From a bacterium (GTDB taxonomy: Bacteria; Bacillota_I; Bacilli_A; RFN20; CAG-826): a stretch of 33,002 bases of DNA. The translations under genes and the position numbers were made by a program. The notes beneath the pieces were generated by a model. It had not been told where the DNA came from. It did no database searches and was given only the letters and a program-made list of their open reading frames with translations. This document shows, piece after piece, positions 21,579 to 29,493 of the stretch (the first letter of the stretch is position 1; each line of letters begins with the position of its first letter). The stretch is from assembly GCA_004561785.1 (NCBI GenBank), contig SFUB01000004.1:1-33002 (forward strand), read 5' to 3'.

Positions 21579-22717
21579 TTCATGTCACTCTTTCTGCCAT
21601 TGGCGATTAGCGCGATGCCTTCTTTTTCCTCGTTGACGACGGCATTTTCTTCAACGGTGCTATAAGGGCCGATGACGGCGTCATAGACTCTTGCGTTCCT
21701 GCCGATGCGGGCCCCGTTCATCAAAACGGAATTCTCCACCTTGGCCCCTTCTTCCACTTCGACGTCGCTTGAGATGACGCAGCGGGAGACCGAGCCATAG
21801 ATCTGAGCGCCTTGGTTGATCAAACAATTATCGACTTCGGCGTCCCTGGCGATGTATTGGGGTCGGGCATGGTTGTCTTCGGAGTAAATGCGGTTATTTT
21901 GGAAAACCGTGTAGAGGTTCACGTTGGGGTCCCCGTTAAGAAGCAGGTCCATGTTGGCTGCGTGGAGAGAATCGATGGTTCCCACATCCCTCCAATAGCC
22001 GTTATAGCGGTAAACGACGATATTCCTTCCTGCGGAAAGGAGGTTGGGGATGATGTCTTTGCCGAAGTCATGGGAGGAATTGGCGATCTTGGAATCGGTG
22101 ATCAAGGCATTTCTAAGCGTTTTGTAATTAAAGATATAGATGCCCATGGAAGCCAAATTGGATTTCGGTTCCTTGGGTTTTTCCTTGAACTCCACCACTT
22201 CGTCTTGCTCATTCACGGTCAATATGCCGAAACGGGAGGCTTCTTTGAGCGGGACTTCCTGTACCATGATGGCGCAGTCGGCATCGGTCTCCTCGACCTT
22301 CCGGAGCATCGCGTTGTAGGTGCACGAATAAATGTGATCGCCGGAGAGGATGAGCACGTATTCCGGATCGATACCATCGAGCCAGTCCAGGTTCTGATAG
22401 ACCGCATCGGCGGTGCCTTTATACCAGTTCGATCCCTCTTCAGTTTGCTTAGGCGAGAGAACGGAGCAAAGGGAATCGACTCCGTTGAGGCCCCAGTTCT
22501 GGCCGTTGCCTATATAGGAATTCAAAACGCTTGATTCGTACTGAGTGGCCACCCCGACGTGGCGGATACCGGAGTTTGCGCAATTGGACAAAGGGAAATC
22601 GATGATTCGATACTTCCCTCCATAGGAAACGGCAGGCTTCGCGATTTTGCGCGTCAAAGCCTTAAGGCGGGTGCCCTTACCTCCCGCCAGAATTAGAGCG
22701 GCAATGTGGTTGTTCAT
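21575..22717 (-). CDS. glgC: Glucose-1-phosphate adenylyltransferase, catalytic subunit
   Basis: 380 residues. Makes ADP-glucose from glucose-1-phosphate and ATP, the committed step of glycogen synthesis. AGGKGTRL (11-18) is the pyrophosphorylase loop; GTADAVYQN (101-109) and LSGDHIY (124-130) form the rest of the active site; a C-terminal beta-helix follows. First gene of the glg operon. No Shine-Dalgarno before ATG 22717. A -10-like TATCCT ends seven bases upstream, and an 11-base element is repeated directly at 22-base spacing behind it. Confidence 0.97.
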   Translation of the reverse strand: MNNHIAALILAGGKGTRLKALTRKIAKPAVSYGGKYRIIDFPLSNCANSGIRHVGVATQYESSVLNSYIGNGQNWGLNGVDSLCSVLSPKQTEEGSNWYKGTADAVYQNLDWLDGIDPEYVLILSGDHIYSCTYNAMLRKVEETDADCAIMVQEVPLKEASRFGILTVNEQDEVVEFKEKPKEPKSNLASMGIYIFNYKTLRNALITDSKIANSSHDFGKDIIPNLLSAGRNIVVYRYNGYWRDVGTIDSLHAANMDLLLNGDPNVNLYTVFQNNRIYSEDNHARPQYIARDAEVDNCLINQGAQIYGSVSRCVISSDVEVEEGAKVENSVLMNGARIGRNARVYDAVIGPYSTVEENAVVNEEKEGIALIANGRKSDMK

Positions 22718-22724
22718 CTTTATT

Positions 22725-22753
22725 AGGATAAGGCAAAAGCACCGCGTTGAAAA
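22725..22753 (-). promoter_or_regulatory. Candidate glgC promoter
   Basis: Minus-strand TTTTCA (22748-22753) and TATCCT (22725-22730), 17 bases apart; the ATG begins after seven more bases, so the mRNA would be leaderless. Confidence 0.4.
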
Positions 22754-22762
22754 GGCAAAAGC
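22730..22762 (-). repeat. 11-base direct repeat upstream of glgC, period 22
   Basis: GCTTTTGCCTT occurs at 22730-22740 and 22752-22762 (minus strand), exactly 22 bases apart, about two helical turns. The proximal copy continues as the 13-base block shared with the pepV promoter region. Possible binding site for a dimeric regulator. Confidence 0.5.
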
Positions 22763-23134
22763 GCCTAGGAATGGGCAGTTTTCCTCTTAAGTCGTTTCTT
22801 GCCCACCCCCTTCGTTCAAATCCCTTTCAAATCGAGAAACAGCTCGCGAACGAACGCTCATGACGAAGTGTGCAAACTACAAAAAGAAGGCTTTTGCGGA
22901 GCAATGCTTTTTTTGATTTCGATCGGAGTTATCTCTTGGCCCCCACATAAAGCAGATCGATTTGCGCTGCGTTAGAATCCGATGTTTCCAACGTGGTAAC
23001 ATATTACTGTCCTTTCTGTTTCTTTTGGCGGGAAACAGGGGACATTTTATATTGCGGGGCTTATTTCCGCTTCAGACGAACTAATGGACTTAACAATTGG
23101 AATCCGCACAAATCCGCAAAGGTAAAATTCGCGG
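22763..23134. other. Gap between divergent glgC and rpmB, no gene supported
   Basis: A short plus-strand open frame (22993-23178) without a ribosome binding site is the longest candidate and I do not accept it. The region is richer in A+T than its neighbours, with A and T runs near 22880-22915. Apart from the promoters at each end I see no recognised RNA or element. Confidence 0.4.
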
Positions 23135-23163
23135 TTGAAGAACGCTTGTCTAAATGGCATAAT
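23135..23163 (+). promoter_or_regulatory. rpmB promoter
   Basis: TTGAAG (23135-23140) and CATAAT (23158-23163), 17 bases apart, 33 bases before the start codon. Confidence 0.65.
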
Positions 23164-23196
23164 TGTGCACGCGCTTAAGCGAAAGAGGTGTTATTT

Positions 23197-23412
23197 ATGT
23201 CCAGATTCTGCCCCGTTACCGGAAAAGGCCCGATGAGCGGAAACGCTCGCAGCCATTCTCTCCGCGCCACCCGCCGTCGTTGGAACGTCAACCTTCAGAA
23301 ATACAAGGTCAACATCGATGGCAAGATGGTCACGGTCCGCATGTCGGCCCGCGCTTTCCGCACCTTGAACAAGACCATCAAGGGCAAGGAAGCCAAAGCC
23401 GAAGGCAAATAA
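23197..23412 (+). CDS. rpmB: 50S ribosomal protein L28
   Basis: 71 residues from ATG 23197, preceded by AAAGAGGTG. An in-frame GTG nine bases earlier lies in the ribosome binding site and is rejected. The sequence begins MSRFCPVTGKGPMSGNARSHS, the standard L28 start, and has RRRWNVNLQKYKV and a basic C-terminus. Only one of the usual L28 zinc cysteines is visible, so this is the zinc-independent form. It sits alone, convergent with the prpC-prkC-rpe operon, the same relation as in Bacillus subtilis. Confidence 0.97.
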   Translation: MSRFCPVTGKGPMSGNARSHSLRATRRRWNVNLQKYKVNIDGKMVTVRMSARAFRTLNKTIKGKEAKAEGK

Positions 23413-23434
23413 GCCAAGCGAAAGAGAACGAAAA

Positions 23435-23459
23435 ACAGCCTGAGGGCTGTTTTTTTTGT
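23435..23459. terminator. Bidirectional terminator between rpmB and the rpe operon
   Basis: ACAGCC-TGAG-GGCTGT followed by eight T on the plus strand; the minus strand has TTTTTCGTT after the same stem. Confidence 0.9.
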
Positions 23460-23466
23460 CGTCTTT

Positions 23467-24156
23467 TCAAAGGCTGAGGACGAAGTATGCGATCCCAAAG
23501 AGGAAGATCAGGGATGAGGCCAGTTCCAAAGCGATCGCCATCCATTCGGAAGCGGCCAGGACAAAGGGCTTCGGGCGATGGATTTCCACTCCCCCATCCG
23601 CGGTCCCGGTGGACTCTAGCTCGGTCCAGGAGGCGATCTTTGGGTTGATCGCAAGCAGGCAAAGGGCGAGGGCGATCACGAATTCCAAGACCACCAAGAC
23701 GATCGTGGGAACCGGATCATCGAACGAGCGCATGTTGAGGAAGAAGATGGCCTGGAGGCAAGATAAGAAGGCGGAGAAGCAGAAATAGAGGACGGTGAGC
23801 AGGCTATGGAATTTGAAATGATAGGCCGGCACCCGGAAAAGCAAGACCAGGCCGACTGCGCGGAAGACGCCAAGCAAAACCAAGGCGATTCCTAGTGGAA
23901 GATAGACGAGCAAAGCCGAGTTCCAAAGGCAGCAGGTGCAGCAAAGGGCGGAGGAGGCCGCGAGGGAGATGACGAAGAAGCTCGAGGCTTTGGAGAAAGG
24001 GTCGTTCCCCTCCACGAATTCGAAGGGGAATTCGCAAAGGAAGGAGAAGTTCCTCTTATTCTGACGCTTGTATCCAAGGCTTCCGAAAGATAAAAGCAAG
24101 GCAAGCGACAAAACCAGAACCGCGGATAGGGCGATCGACAAACCGAATTGCATCAT
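23467..24156 (-). CDS. Six-helix membrane protein of unknown function
   Basis: 229 residues with about six hydrophobic segments (4-26, 59-78, 82-108, 115-141, 150-170, 198-229). Between the first two lies a polar stretch containing FEFVEGNDPFSKASSF, and before the last a short polar loop. No family recognised. The ATG overlaps the rpe stop by four bases, so it is the last gene of the operon and occupies the position held by thiN in Bacillus subtilis. The cluster of cysteines in segment two (ALCCTCCLW) is noticeable. Confidence 0.75.
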   Translation of the reverse strand: MMQFGLSIALSAVLVLSLALLLSFGSLGYKRQNKRNFSFLCEFPFEFVEGNDPFSKASSFFVISLAASSALCCTCCLWNSALLVYLPLGIALVLLGVFRAVGLVLLFRVPAYHFKFHSLLTVLYFCFSAFLSCLQAIFFLNMRSFDDPVPTIVLVVLEFVIALALCLLAINPKIASWTELESTGTADGGVEIHRPKPFVLAASEWMAIALELASSLIFLFGIAYFVLSL

Positions 24157-24815
24157 AGGAAAAGGGCCTCCACTCTTTCTTTGAAACGCTCATGGCCATA
24201 GAGATAGCTCCCAGCCACGAGGATGTCCGCGCCGGAGCGAACGCACTTCGGCCCGGTGATTTCGTTGATCCCGCCATCAACCTCCAAAAGGAAGGTGGCA
24301 TTCGATTGTTTCCGCTTCTCTTTCAAAGCGGCGATTCTAGCAAGGCTGTCCGGCAGGAAAGACTGGCCGCCTTTCCCGGGCTCCACCGACATCACGAGGA
24401 TCAGGTCGGCTTCGTTCAAAAAGGGATCCAAAGCCTCGATGGGGGTGTTGGGTTTTATGGAGATGCCCGCTTTTTTGCCGAGGGCATGGATCAACGAAAG
24501 GGTCGCGTGGGCCTCTTGATCGCTCGGGCAGGCTTCGAGATGGAAGGTGATGGAGTCGGCTCCGGATTCCGCGTAGGCAGGGATAACCACCCAAGGGTTC
24601 TCCACCATGAGATGAACGTCGAGGGTCAGATCTTTTGGGGCGCATAGGCGGATGCGCTTCACGAAATCGGGATCGAAGGTCTTCGCCGGCACGAAACGCC
24701 CATCCATGATGTCGATGTGGAGATATGCGCATCCGCAGGAGGAGGCCAAAGCCACCGCTTCTTCGATGCGGTCAGGGTTGGCGGCTAGGACGCTGGGGGC
24801 GATGATGGTGCTCAT
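24153..24815 (-). CDS. rpe: Ribulose-phosphate 3-epimerase
   Basis: 220-residue TIM-barrel enzyme of the pentose phosphate pathway, interconverting ribulose-5-phosphate and xylulose-5-phosphate. Metal and catalytic residues are visible in IDIMDGRFVP (34-43), DVHLMVENP (66-74), EPGKGGQSF, and LEVDGGIN, the second catalytic Asp. Overlaps prkC upstream and the membrane protein downstream by four bases each. The GTPase gene rsgA, usually between prkC and rpe, is absent. Confidence 0.97.
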   Translation of the reverse strand: MSTIIAPSVLAANPDRIEEAVALASSCGCAYLHIDIMDGRFVPAKTFDPDFVKRIRLCAPKDLTLDVHLMVENPWVVIPAYAESGADSITFHLEACPSDQEAHATLSLIHALGKKAGISIKPNTPIEALDPFLNEADLILVMSVEPGKGGQSFLPDSLARIAALKEKRKQSNATFLLEVDGGINEITGPKCVRSGADILVAGSYLYGHERFKERVEALFL

Positions 24816-25684
24816 TTGAATCCGAAAATCCTGGACAGGATCCCTTTCCTTTCTTTGAAATTCTCTTTGTCTTGCATGGCCTTGAGGATGGCTTCATGCA
24901 TCTCAGAGGCGCTTTGATAGCGTTCTTCCGGCCGTTTGCGGCAGGCGGTGATGATGATCTTGTCGACGATGCGCGGGATGGATGGCACGGTCTTGGAAGG
25001 CTCGGGGAAGCGTTTGGAGATCTGCTTCATGGCGACGTCCTCGGCGGAGACCCCATCGAAAGGGACCGAGCCGACGAGCATTTCATAGAACACGACGCCC
25101 ATGGAATAGATGTCGTTGGCGATGCTCGCGGGTTTGCCGGTCAAAACCTCCGGGGCGCAATAATAGACCGTCCCCTCCACCGCATCGCCCTTCTCTTTCC
25201 TCCCGATCGGGGCAGAGATGCCGAAGTCGGCGATTTTGAGGGTGCCGTCATTCATGTAGAAGAGGTTGTCCGGCTTGATGTCGCGGTGAATCAGCCCATG
25301 CTTATGGATGTAGGCGATCCCATCCGTCAATTGGAGCATGACCTCGCAGGCGTCGGGAAGGGAGAGGGAAATCTGGAAATTGAGCTTGTCGCGGAGGGTT
25401 TGGCCGGTGATGTATTCATTGGCCATGTATGGGCGGCCGTCCACGGCGCCTTGTCCGAATACCTTCACGATATTCGGATGATTGAAAGAGGCCGCCGCCT
25501 CGGCTTCATGGGCGAAGCGTTCGATGTTGGCGGGGTCTTTCATCAGCTCCTCTTTCATCACCTTGATCGAGACGATGCGCTTGGCCACGAGGTCATGGGC
25601 TTCGTAGACGTCAGCCATGCCTCCCGTCGCGATGCGGGAGGTGATGCGGAAACGGTCGGAGATTTTGTCGCCGATCTTAATCAT
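24812..25684 (-). CDS. prkC: Serine/threonine protein kinase, PrkC type without sensor domain
   Basis: 290 residues, essentially only a Hanks-type kinase domain: Gly-rich loop TGGMADVYEA (20-29), Lys41, HRDIKPDN (133-140), DFG (153-155), APE (177-179). After residue 265 there is a short basic tail (KERKGILSRIFGFK) and no membrane helix or PASTA repeats, which Bacillus PrkC has for sensing muropeptides. Known mycoplasma homologues also lack PASTA. It probably acts as a soluble kinase paired with the upstream PrpC phosphatase. The start overlaps prpC by eight bases. Confidence 0.94.
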   Translation of the reverse strand: MIKIGDKISDRFRITSRIATGGMADVYEAHDLVAKRIVSIKVMKEELMKDPANIERFAHEAEAAASFNHPNIVKVFGQGAVDGRPYMANEYITGQTLRDKLNFQISLSLPDACEVMLQLTDGIAYIHKHGLIHRDIKPDNLFYMNDGTLKIADFGISAPIGRKEKGDAVEGTVYYCAPEVLTGKPASIANDIYSMGVVFYEMLVGSVPFDGVSAEDVAMKQISKRFPEPSKTVPSIPRIVDKIIITACRKRPEERYQSASEMHEAILKAMQDKENFKERKGILSRIFGFK

Positions 25685-26432
25685 GCGGCAAGACCTCCCA
25701 CAAGGCGACGGCGATGTTGTCGCTGCCGCCGTTGGCGTTGGCTTCGCTGATGAGGAACGAGGTCTTCTCGTCGACCCGGTCGGAAGAAGCCAAAACGGCT
25801 TTGATCTCCGCTTCGGAGAGGTTGTTGTAAAGGCCGTCGGAGCAAAGCAAGATGCTCTCTCCTTCGTAAGCGAAGGTCTTGATGTCGAAAGAGGCGCTCG
25901 GGAAGATGCCCATCGCGTTCATCAAGACGTGGCGATCAGCGCGCGAGGACATCTCGCTTTCTTGGATTTTCCCAGTGCGATAAAGGTAATCGACGTAGGT
26001 CTGATCCTCGGTAAGGCGCTTTAGGCGCAGCGTCTCTTTGGAGTAGGAATAGGCGCGGGAATCCCCGGCGTTTCCGACCAGGATCTTGTCGCCGCGGATT
26101 AAGGCGGTGACGCAGGTCGTGCCCATGTCGCGATAGGCTGGGTTTTTCGTGGCTTCTTGGTAGATGATCGAATTGGCTTTCTTGTAGCATCGGCCCAAGA
26201 AATTCTTGAGGAGGAAGGTTGGGGTCCGCGGCATGGCCCGGAAGTCCTCCATCATGGAGTCGATGGCGACTTTCGAGGCGTAATCCCCTTTGTTCTGGCC
26301 CCCCATCCCGTCGCACACGCAAAGGAAAACGTCGCCGTAGTTATTGAGAGCTACGGCGCATTGATCCTCGTTGGTTACGCGGACGCGGCCGATGTCTTTC
26401 TGAAAGGCGAAGATTCCCTTACGTTTCACCAT
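25677..26432 (-). CDS. prpC: PP2C-family protein phosphatase
   Basis: 251 residues. Mn/Mg-dependent phosphatase that reverses PrkC phosphorylation. Motifs in order: RVTNEDQ, CVCDGMGGQNKGDYAS (metal Asp and Gly), GTTCVTALI, VGNAGDSRAY, LCSDGLYNNL and GGSDNIAVAL. All metal-binding aspartates are in place. One base separates its ATG from the rlmN stop, and it overlaps prkC downstream. Normal length for the bacterial family. Confidence 0.96.
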   Translation of the reverse strand: MVKRKGIFAFQKDIGRVRVTNEDQCAVALNNYGDVFLCVCDGMGGQNKGDYASKVAIDSMMEDFRAMPRTPTFLLKNFLGRCYKKANSIIYQEATKNPAYRDMGTTCVTALIRGDKILVGNAGDSRAYSYSKETLRLKRLTEDQTYVDYLYRTGKIQESEMSSRADRHVLMNAMGIFPSASFDIKTFAYEGESILLCSDGLYNNLSEAEIKAVLASSDRVDEKTSFLISEANANGGSDNIAVALWEVLPHD

Positions 26433-26433
26433 G

Positions 26434-27477
26434 TCATTCCCCCAAAGTCACTTTGGCTCTAAGCTGCCCGCAGGCGGCATCGATGTCGTTTCCGAATTCT
26501 TTTCTCACAGTCGCGTTGATCCCGCGCTTCAAAAGGCGATCGGCGAAGGCATGGATGTGCTCTTTGCTGGAACGCTTGTAGGGTTTTTCCTTAACCGGAT
26601 TATAAGGAATGAGGTTCACGTAGGCGAAGATATGATGGTCGTGGATGAGATCCGCGAGTTCGTCGGCGCAGGACAAGGAATCGTTCACGCCGGCCAAAAG
26701 GATGTATTCGAAGGTGACCCGCCGCCCGGCCTTCTGAAGGTAATAGGAAACCGCGTCGAGGAGTTTATCCATCGGATAGCCTTTGGAGATCGGCATGATC
26801 TGGTTGCGGATTTCGTCGTTCGGTGCGTGGAGAGAGATCGCGAGATTGATCTGAAGGCCTTCGTCGGCGTATTTCCGGATGCCGTCAGCAAGCCCGCAGG
26901 TGGAGACGGTGATATGGCGGGCGCCGATGGAAAGCCCGGCTTGGTCGTTGGCGATGCGGATGAAATCCATCACGTTGTCATAGTTATCAAAAGGCTCTCC
27001 GGTCCCCATGACGACGATATGGGAGACGCTTTCGGCTTGCTCGGCGAGGACTTGGTCCATGACGAGGACTTCGCCGATCATCTCTCCGGCGCTCAGGTTC
27101 CGTTCCTTGCGAAGAAGCCCGGAGGCGCAGAAAGCGCAGCCCATGTTGCAGCCGACTTGGCTGGATACGCAGATGACGTTGCCGTAGCTATACCGCATTA
27201 AAACGGTTTCCACCTTGGCTCCGTCTTCCATCTCCAAAAGCAACTTGATGGTACCGTCCCTTGCGTCTTGGCGGGTATGGATTTTTGGCAGAGGAAGCGA
27301 ATACTCCTCCTTCAGCTTGGCGCGGAAGGATTTGGAGACGTCGCTCATTTGGTCGAAATCGTATACGTGTTTTTGGTAAATCCAGGAGAAGACTTGTTTG
27401 GAACGGTAGGAGGATTCCCCCAAGGCGAGGAATTCTTCCTTCATCTTGGCCTGGGTGAAGGAAAGGAGGTTCTTCAT
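26434..27477 (-). CDS. rlmN: 23S rRNA/tRNA adenine-C2 methyltransferase RlmN
   Basis: 347 residues, radical-SAM enzyme methylating A2503 of 23S rRNA and A37 of some tRNAs. Radical-SAM cluster Cys110-Cys114-Cys117 (CNMGCAFC), MGTGEPFDNYDNV (SAM-binding), and the C-terminal Cys336 in DAACGQLR, which is methylated in catalysis. Start overlaps the preceding rsmB-like gene by four bases. Confidence 0.97.
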   Translation of the reverse strand: MKNLLSFTQAKMKEEFLALGESSYRSKQVFSWIYQKHVYDFDQMSDVSKSFRAKLKEEYSLPLPKIHTRQDARDGTIKLLLEMEDGAKVETVLMRYSYGNVICVSSQVGCNMGCAFCASGLLRKERNLSAGEMIGEVLVMDQVLAEQAESVSHIVVMGTGEPFDNYDNVMDFIRIANDQAGLSIGARHITVSTCGLADGIRKYADEGLQINLAISLHAPNDEIRNQIMPISKGYPMDKLLDAVSYYLQKAGRRVTFEYILLAGVNDSLSCADELADLIHDHHIFAYVNLIPYNPVKEKPYKRSSKEHIHAFADRLLKRGINATVRKEFGNDIDAACGQLRAKVTLGE

Positions 27478-28847
27478 CTCGAGCCTTCCGCGTCGCTGGA
27501 CAAGGAGGCGGAGACGGTCTCCGCGGGTTTAAGCAAAGAGGGGTCGGCGGAAGGGATTTCCGCGGTTTCCTCAGCCGGGGATTTGCGCAACAGGGCTACG
27601 TAAGCGGCCGTGGCGAGGTCTTCGAAGGGGAAATGCTGGGTCTCGCTTTCAAGTTTGAAGTCGGAATGCGCTTGGAGGAAGGAAGCGACGGTCGCGTGGC
27701 CTTCCTTTTTGGAGAGGGTGTAGACCACGTAGATCAAGACGCCGTTGTCCTCGACGAATTTGGCGCATCCTTCAAGGGCGTTCTTCTCGCCTTCGAGGAG
27801 ACCGTCCATCTTGTCCTTGTCGAAGCGAAGAAGGTAATCCGGGGTGGAACGGACCAAATCGAAGTTGGTGGAATCCGGGGCGCAGATGACGACGTCCTGC
27901 TTCTTGCTGACCGCGGCTTCCATGCAAAGCGGATCCGAGACGGAGAAGAAATTCACGTTGTGGAGCCCAAGGTCCTTGATGGTCTTGGTGATGGCGATCT
28001 TCTGATCGACGTCGGGCGTGCCAAGATTGATGCCGACTGAGCTGCCGTAGCTTTCGATGAGCTCTTTCTCCAAAGAGGAGTCGGCGTTGCCGTTATAGAG
28101 GAGGATCTCGCCGGGCTCAGAGACTTTGTGGGCGTCGAAGAGGGACTTGGTCAAGGGACGCTCCAAGAAGATTTTGCCTTCTTTGACCCAGTCGAGTTTG
28201 CGGAGCGGTGTCTTGCCGACGTAGGAGACCACGCCCGAGACGGAGGTGGGCTTGAAATCGGGGTTCGCGAGCACTTCCTCTTCGCTGATGAGGGAGGTGC
28301 GAATGCGGAGGAAGAAAGATTCGGGGCGGGCGAAGGAACGCAGGGTCTTGTAGAGGTTCCCGTAATGGAAATGCTTCCAGATCTTAAGCGCCCAAGAAGG
28401 GGTGTTGTAACGGAGGGAGAGATATTCGTCGCTCGAACGGGAGATCGATTCGGGGATGAGGTCATTCACCGAACCAGCTTTTTCAAACAAAGGAGCATAC
28501 CTGGCGTATTTCTCATCATCTCCGAGGAAATCCTTGAAGGCCTCGTTGGCCTTATCGGCGGGCAAGCGGCGGAAGAAGAAATCATTGCCCAAGACAAGGG
28601 CGAGGAACCTCTTCTGCGCCTCGTTCAGGGGTTCAGTTCCTTCGGGAAGCTCTTTCTCGATTCCGGAGACGAGGAAGAGGAAAAGGAGGTGATGGCGGAG
28701 TTCGCAGCCCACGAGACCGGCGACCAAGGGGCGGAGGGGGCGGAGGGCAATCTCTTTCTGGAATTTGTTCTTGAGGGCGTCGTTGAAGGCGATTTTCTCA
28801 TCGAGGATTTGATTGAGAATCTCAAGGGATAGGTCGAATTCTTGCAT
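27474..28847 (-). CDS. RsmB-like rRNA methyltransferase homologue, apparently catalytically inactive
   Basis: 457 residues at the rsmB position. Residues 1-130 look like the NusB-type RNA-binding domain of RsmB (SLEILNQILDEKIAFNDAL, LALVLGNDFFFRRLPADKANEAF), and 140-190 match the linker (YLSLRYNTPSWALKIW). The Rossmann part aligns through GEILLYNGNADSSLEKEL, KTIKDLGLHNVNF and VVICAPDSTNF. However, the SAM loop D.CAAPGGKT is replaced by YNGNADSS (about 251-258), motif IV PCS reads APDS (Asp325) and motif VI TCS reads TLS (Leu378), so both cysteines are gone. Alternative: a diverged RNA-binding protein. The reading frame is intact and embedded in an operon, so it is not a decayed gene. A roughly 30-residue polar C-terminal tail is added. 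Confidence 0.8.
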   Translation of the reverse strand: MQEFDLSLEILNQILDEKIAFNDALKNKFQKEIALRPLRPLVAGLVGCELRHHLLFLFLVSGIEKELPEGTEPLNEAQKRFLALVLGNDFFFRRLPADKANEAFKDFLGDDEKYARYAPLFEKAGSVNDLIPESISRSSDEYLSLRYNTPSWALKIWKHFHYGNLYKTLRSFARPESFFLRIRTSLISEEEVLANPDFKPTSVSGVVSYVGKTPLRKLDWVKEGKIFLERPLTKSLFDAHKVSEPGEILLYNGNADSSLEKELIESYGSSVGINLGTPDVDQKIAITKTIKDLGLHNVNFFSVSDPLCMEAAVSKKQDVVICAPDSTNFDLVRSTPDYLLRFDKDKMDGLLEGEKNALEGCAKFVEDNGVLIYVVYTLSKKEGHATVASFLQAHSDFKLESETQHFPFEDLATAAYVALLRKSPAEETAEIPSADPSLLKPAETVSASLSSDAEGSR

Positions 28848-28878
28848 GGTCTTAATTTCCTTTCTTGCGGTTTTGCGC

Positions 28879-29412
28879 TTATTTCAGTTTGTCGTCCAAG
28901 CCAGCGAAGGCATCGCCGAGGAAGATCTCCTGATCGTTCTCTTTCTCCTCTTCGTGAGGATGGCAGTGATGGCATTCGCATTCGTCGCCTTCGCAGCACT
29001 CCGTCTCTTCTTCGTGAAGATCCGGCATATCGTTGCTTAGGGTGACGTCAGCTTCTTTGATATTCTCTTCCCGGATGAAACGGGGATAACTCTCGTTGAT
29101 GTGCTCGTAGCGGGAAGAGGAGGAGAAGTATTCGAACTCGATCTCGAGATTGATGGAGAACTCGGAGAGGGTCTGGATGAGGTAGTTCGCGACGTGGGCC
29201 TCCATCGGCTTGAACTTCTCGGGCGCCCGCACGATCACGATGGTGTTCCAACTCGTCTGCTCCACCCCGTCATGGAAGACCATGCTGTTAGGGGCGTAGA
29301 AGTTGATGAGGGACTCATCGGACTCGTAGAGTTGAGCGAGATTCGCCGTGTGCTCTTTCGAGTAATGGCCTACCACGAATTGGTCGAGGCCAAGGATCTG
29401 AAACGTAATCAT
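28879..29412 (-). CDS. DUF1904-like protein with Cys/His-rich tail
   Basis: 177 residues from ATG 29412, behind AAAGGAG (about ten bases); an in-frame start at 29472 lies upstream of the promoter and is rejected. Residues 1-115 (MITFQILGLDQF, LINFYAPNSMVFHDGVEQ, IVIVRAPEKFKPMEAHVANYL) resemble the small DUF1904 family; that assignment is by eye. The C-terminal 50 residues are acidic and hold CCEGDECECHHCHPHEEE, with five cysteines and three histidines, a likely metal-binding patch. First gene of the operon leading to rsmB-like, rlmN, prpC, prkC and rpe; takes the place of def-fmt in Bacillus. Function unknown. Confidence 0.72.
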   Translation of the reverse strand: MITFQILGLDQFVVGHYSKEHTANLAQLYESDESLINFYAPNSMVFHDGVEQTSWNTIVIVRAPEKFKPMEAHVANYLIQTLSEFSINLEIEFEYFSSSSRYEHINESYPRFIREENIKEADVTLSNDMPDLHEEETECCEGDECECHHCHPHEEEKENDQEIFLGDAFAGLDDKLK

Positions 29413-29439
29413 GTCGAAAAGGCTCCTTTTTTCAGGGAG

Positions 29440-29445
29440 ATTATA
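29440..29445 (-). promoter_or_regulatory. -10 box of the DUF1904-like/rlmN/prkC/rpe operon
   Basis: Perfect TATAAT on the minus strand, 27 bases before the ATG, with a poor -35. A cre-like core (AAAACGCTTT, 29475-29484 read on the minus strand) lies about 30 bases upstream, at a spacing close to that of the operator before the sugar operon. Confidence 0.5.
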
Positions 29446-29493
29446 CACTATGAAGTTCGCGCGCACACGCATGGAAAGCGTTTTGACCGCATT

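Noticed and set aside
22993..23178. 61-codon plus-strand frame upstream of rpmB
   Set aside because: No ribosome binding site, and it spans the rpmB promoter.
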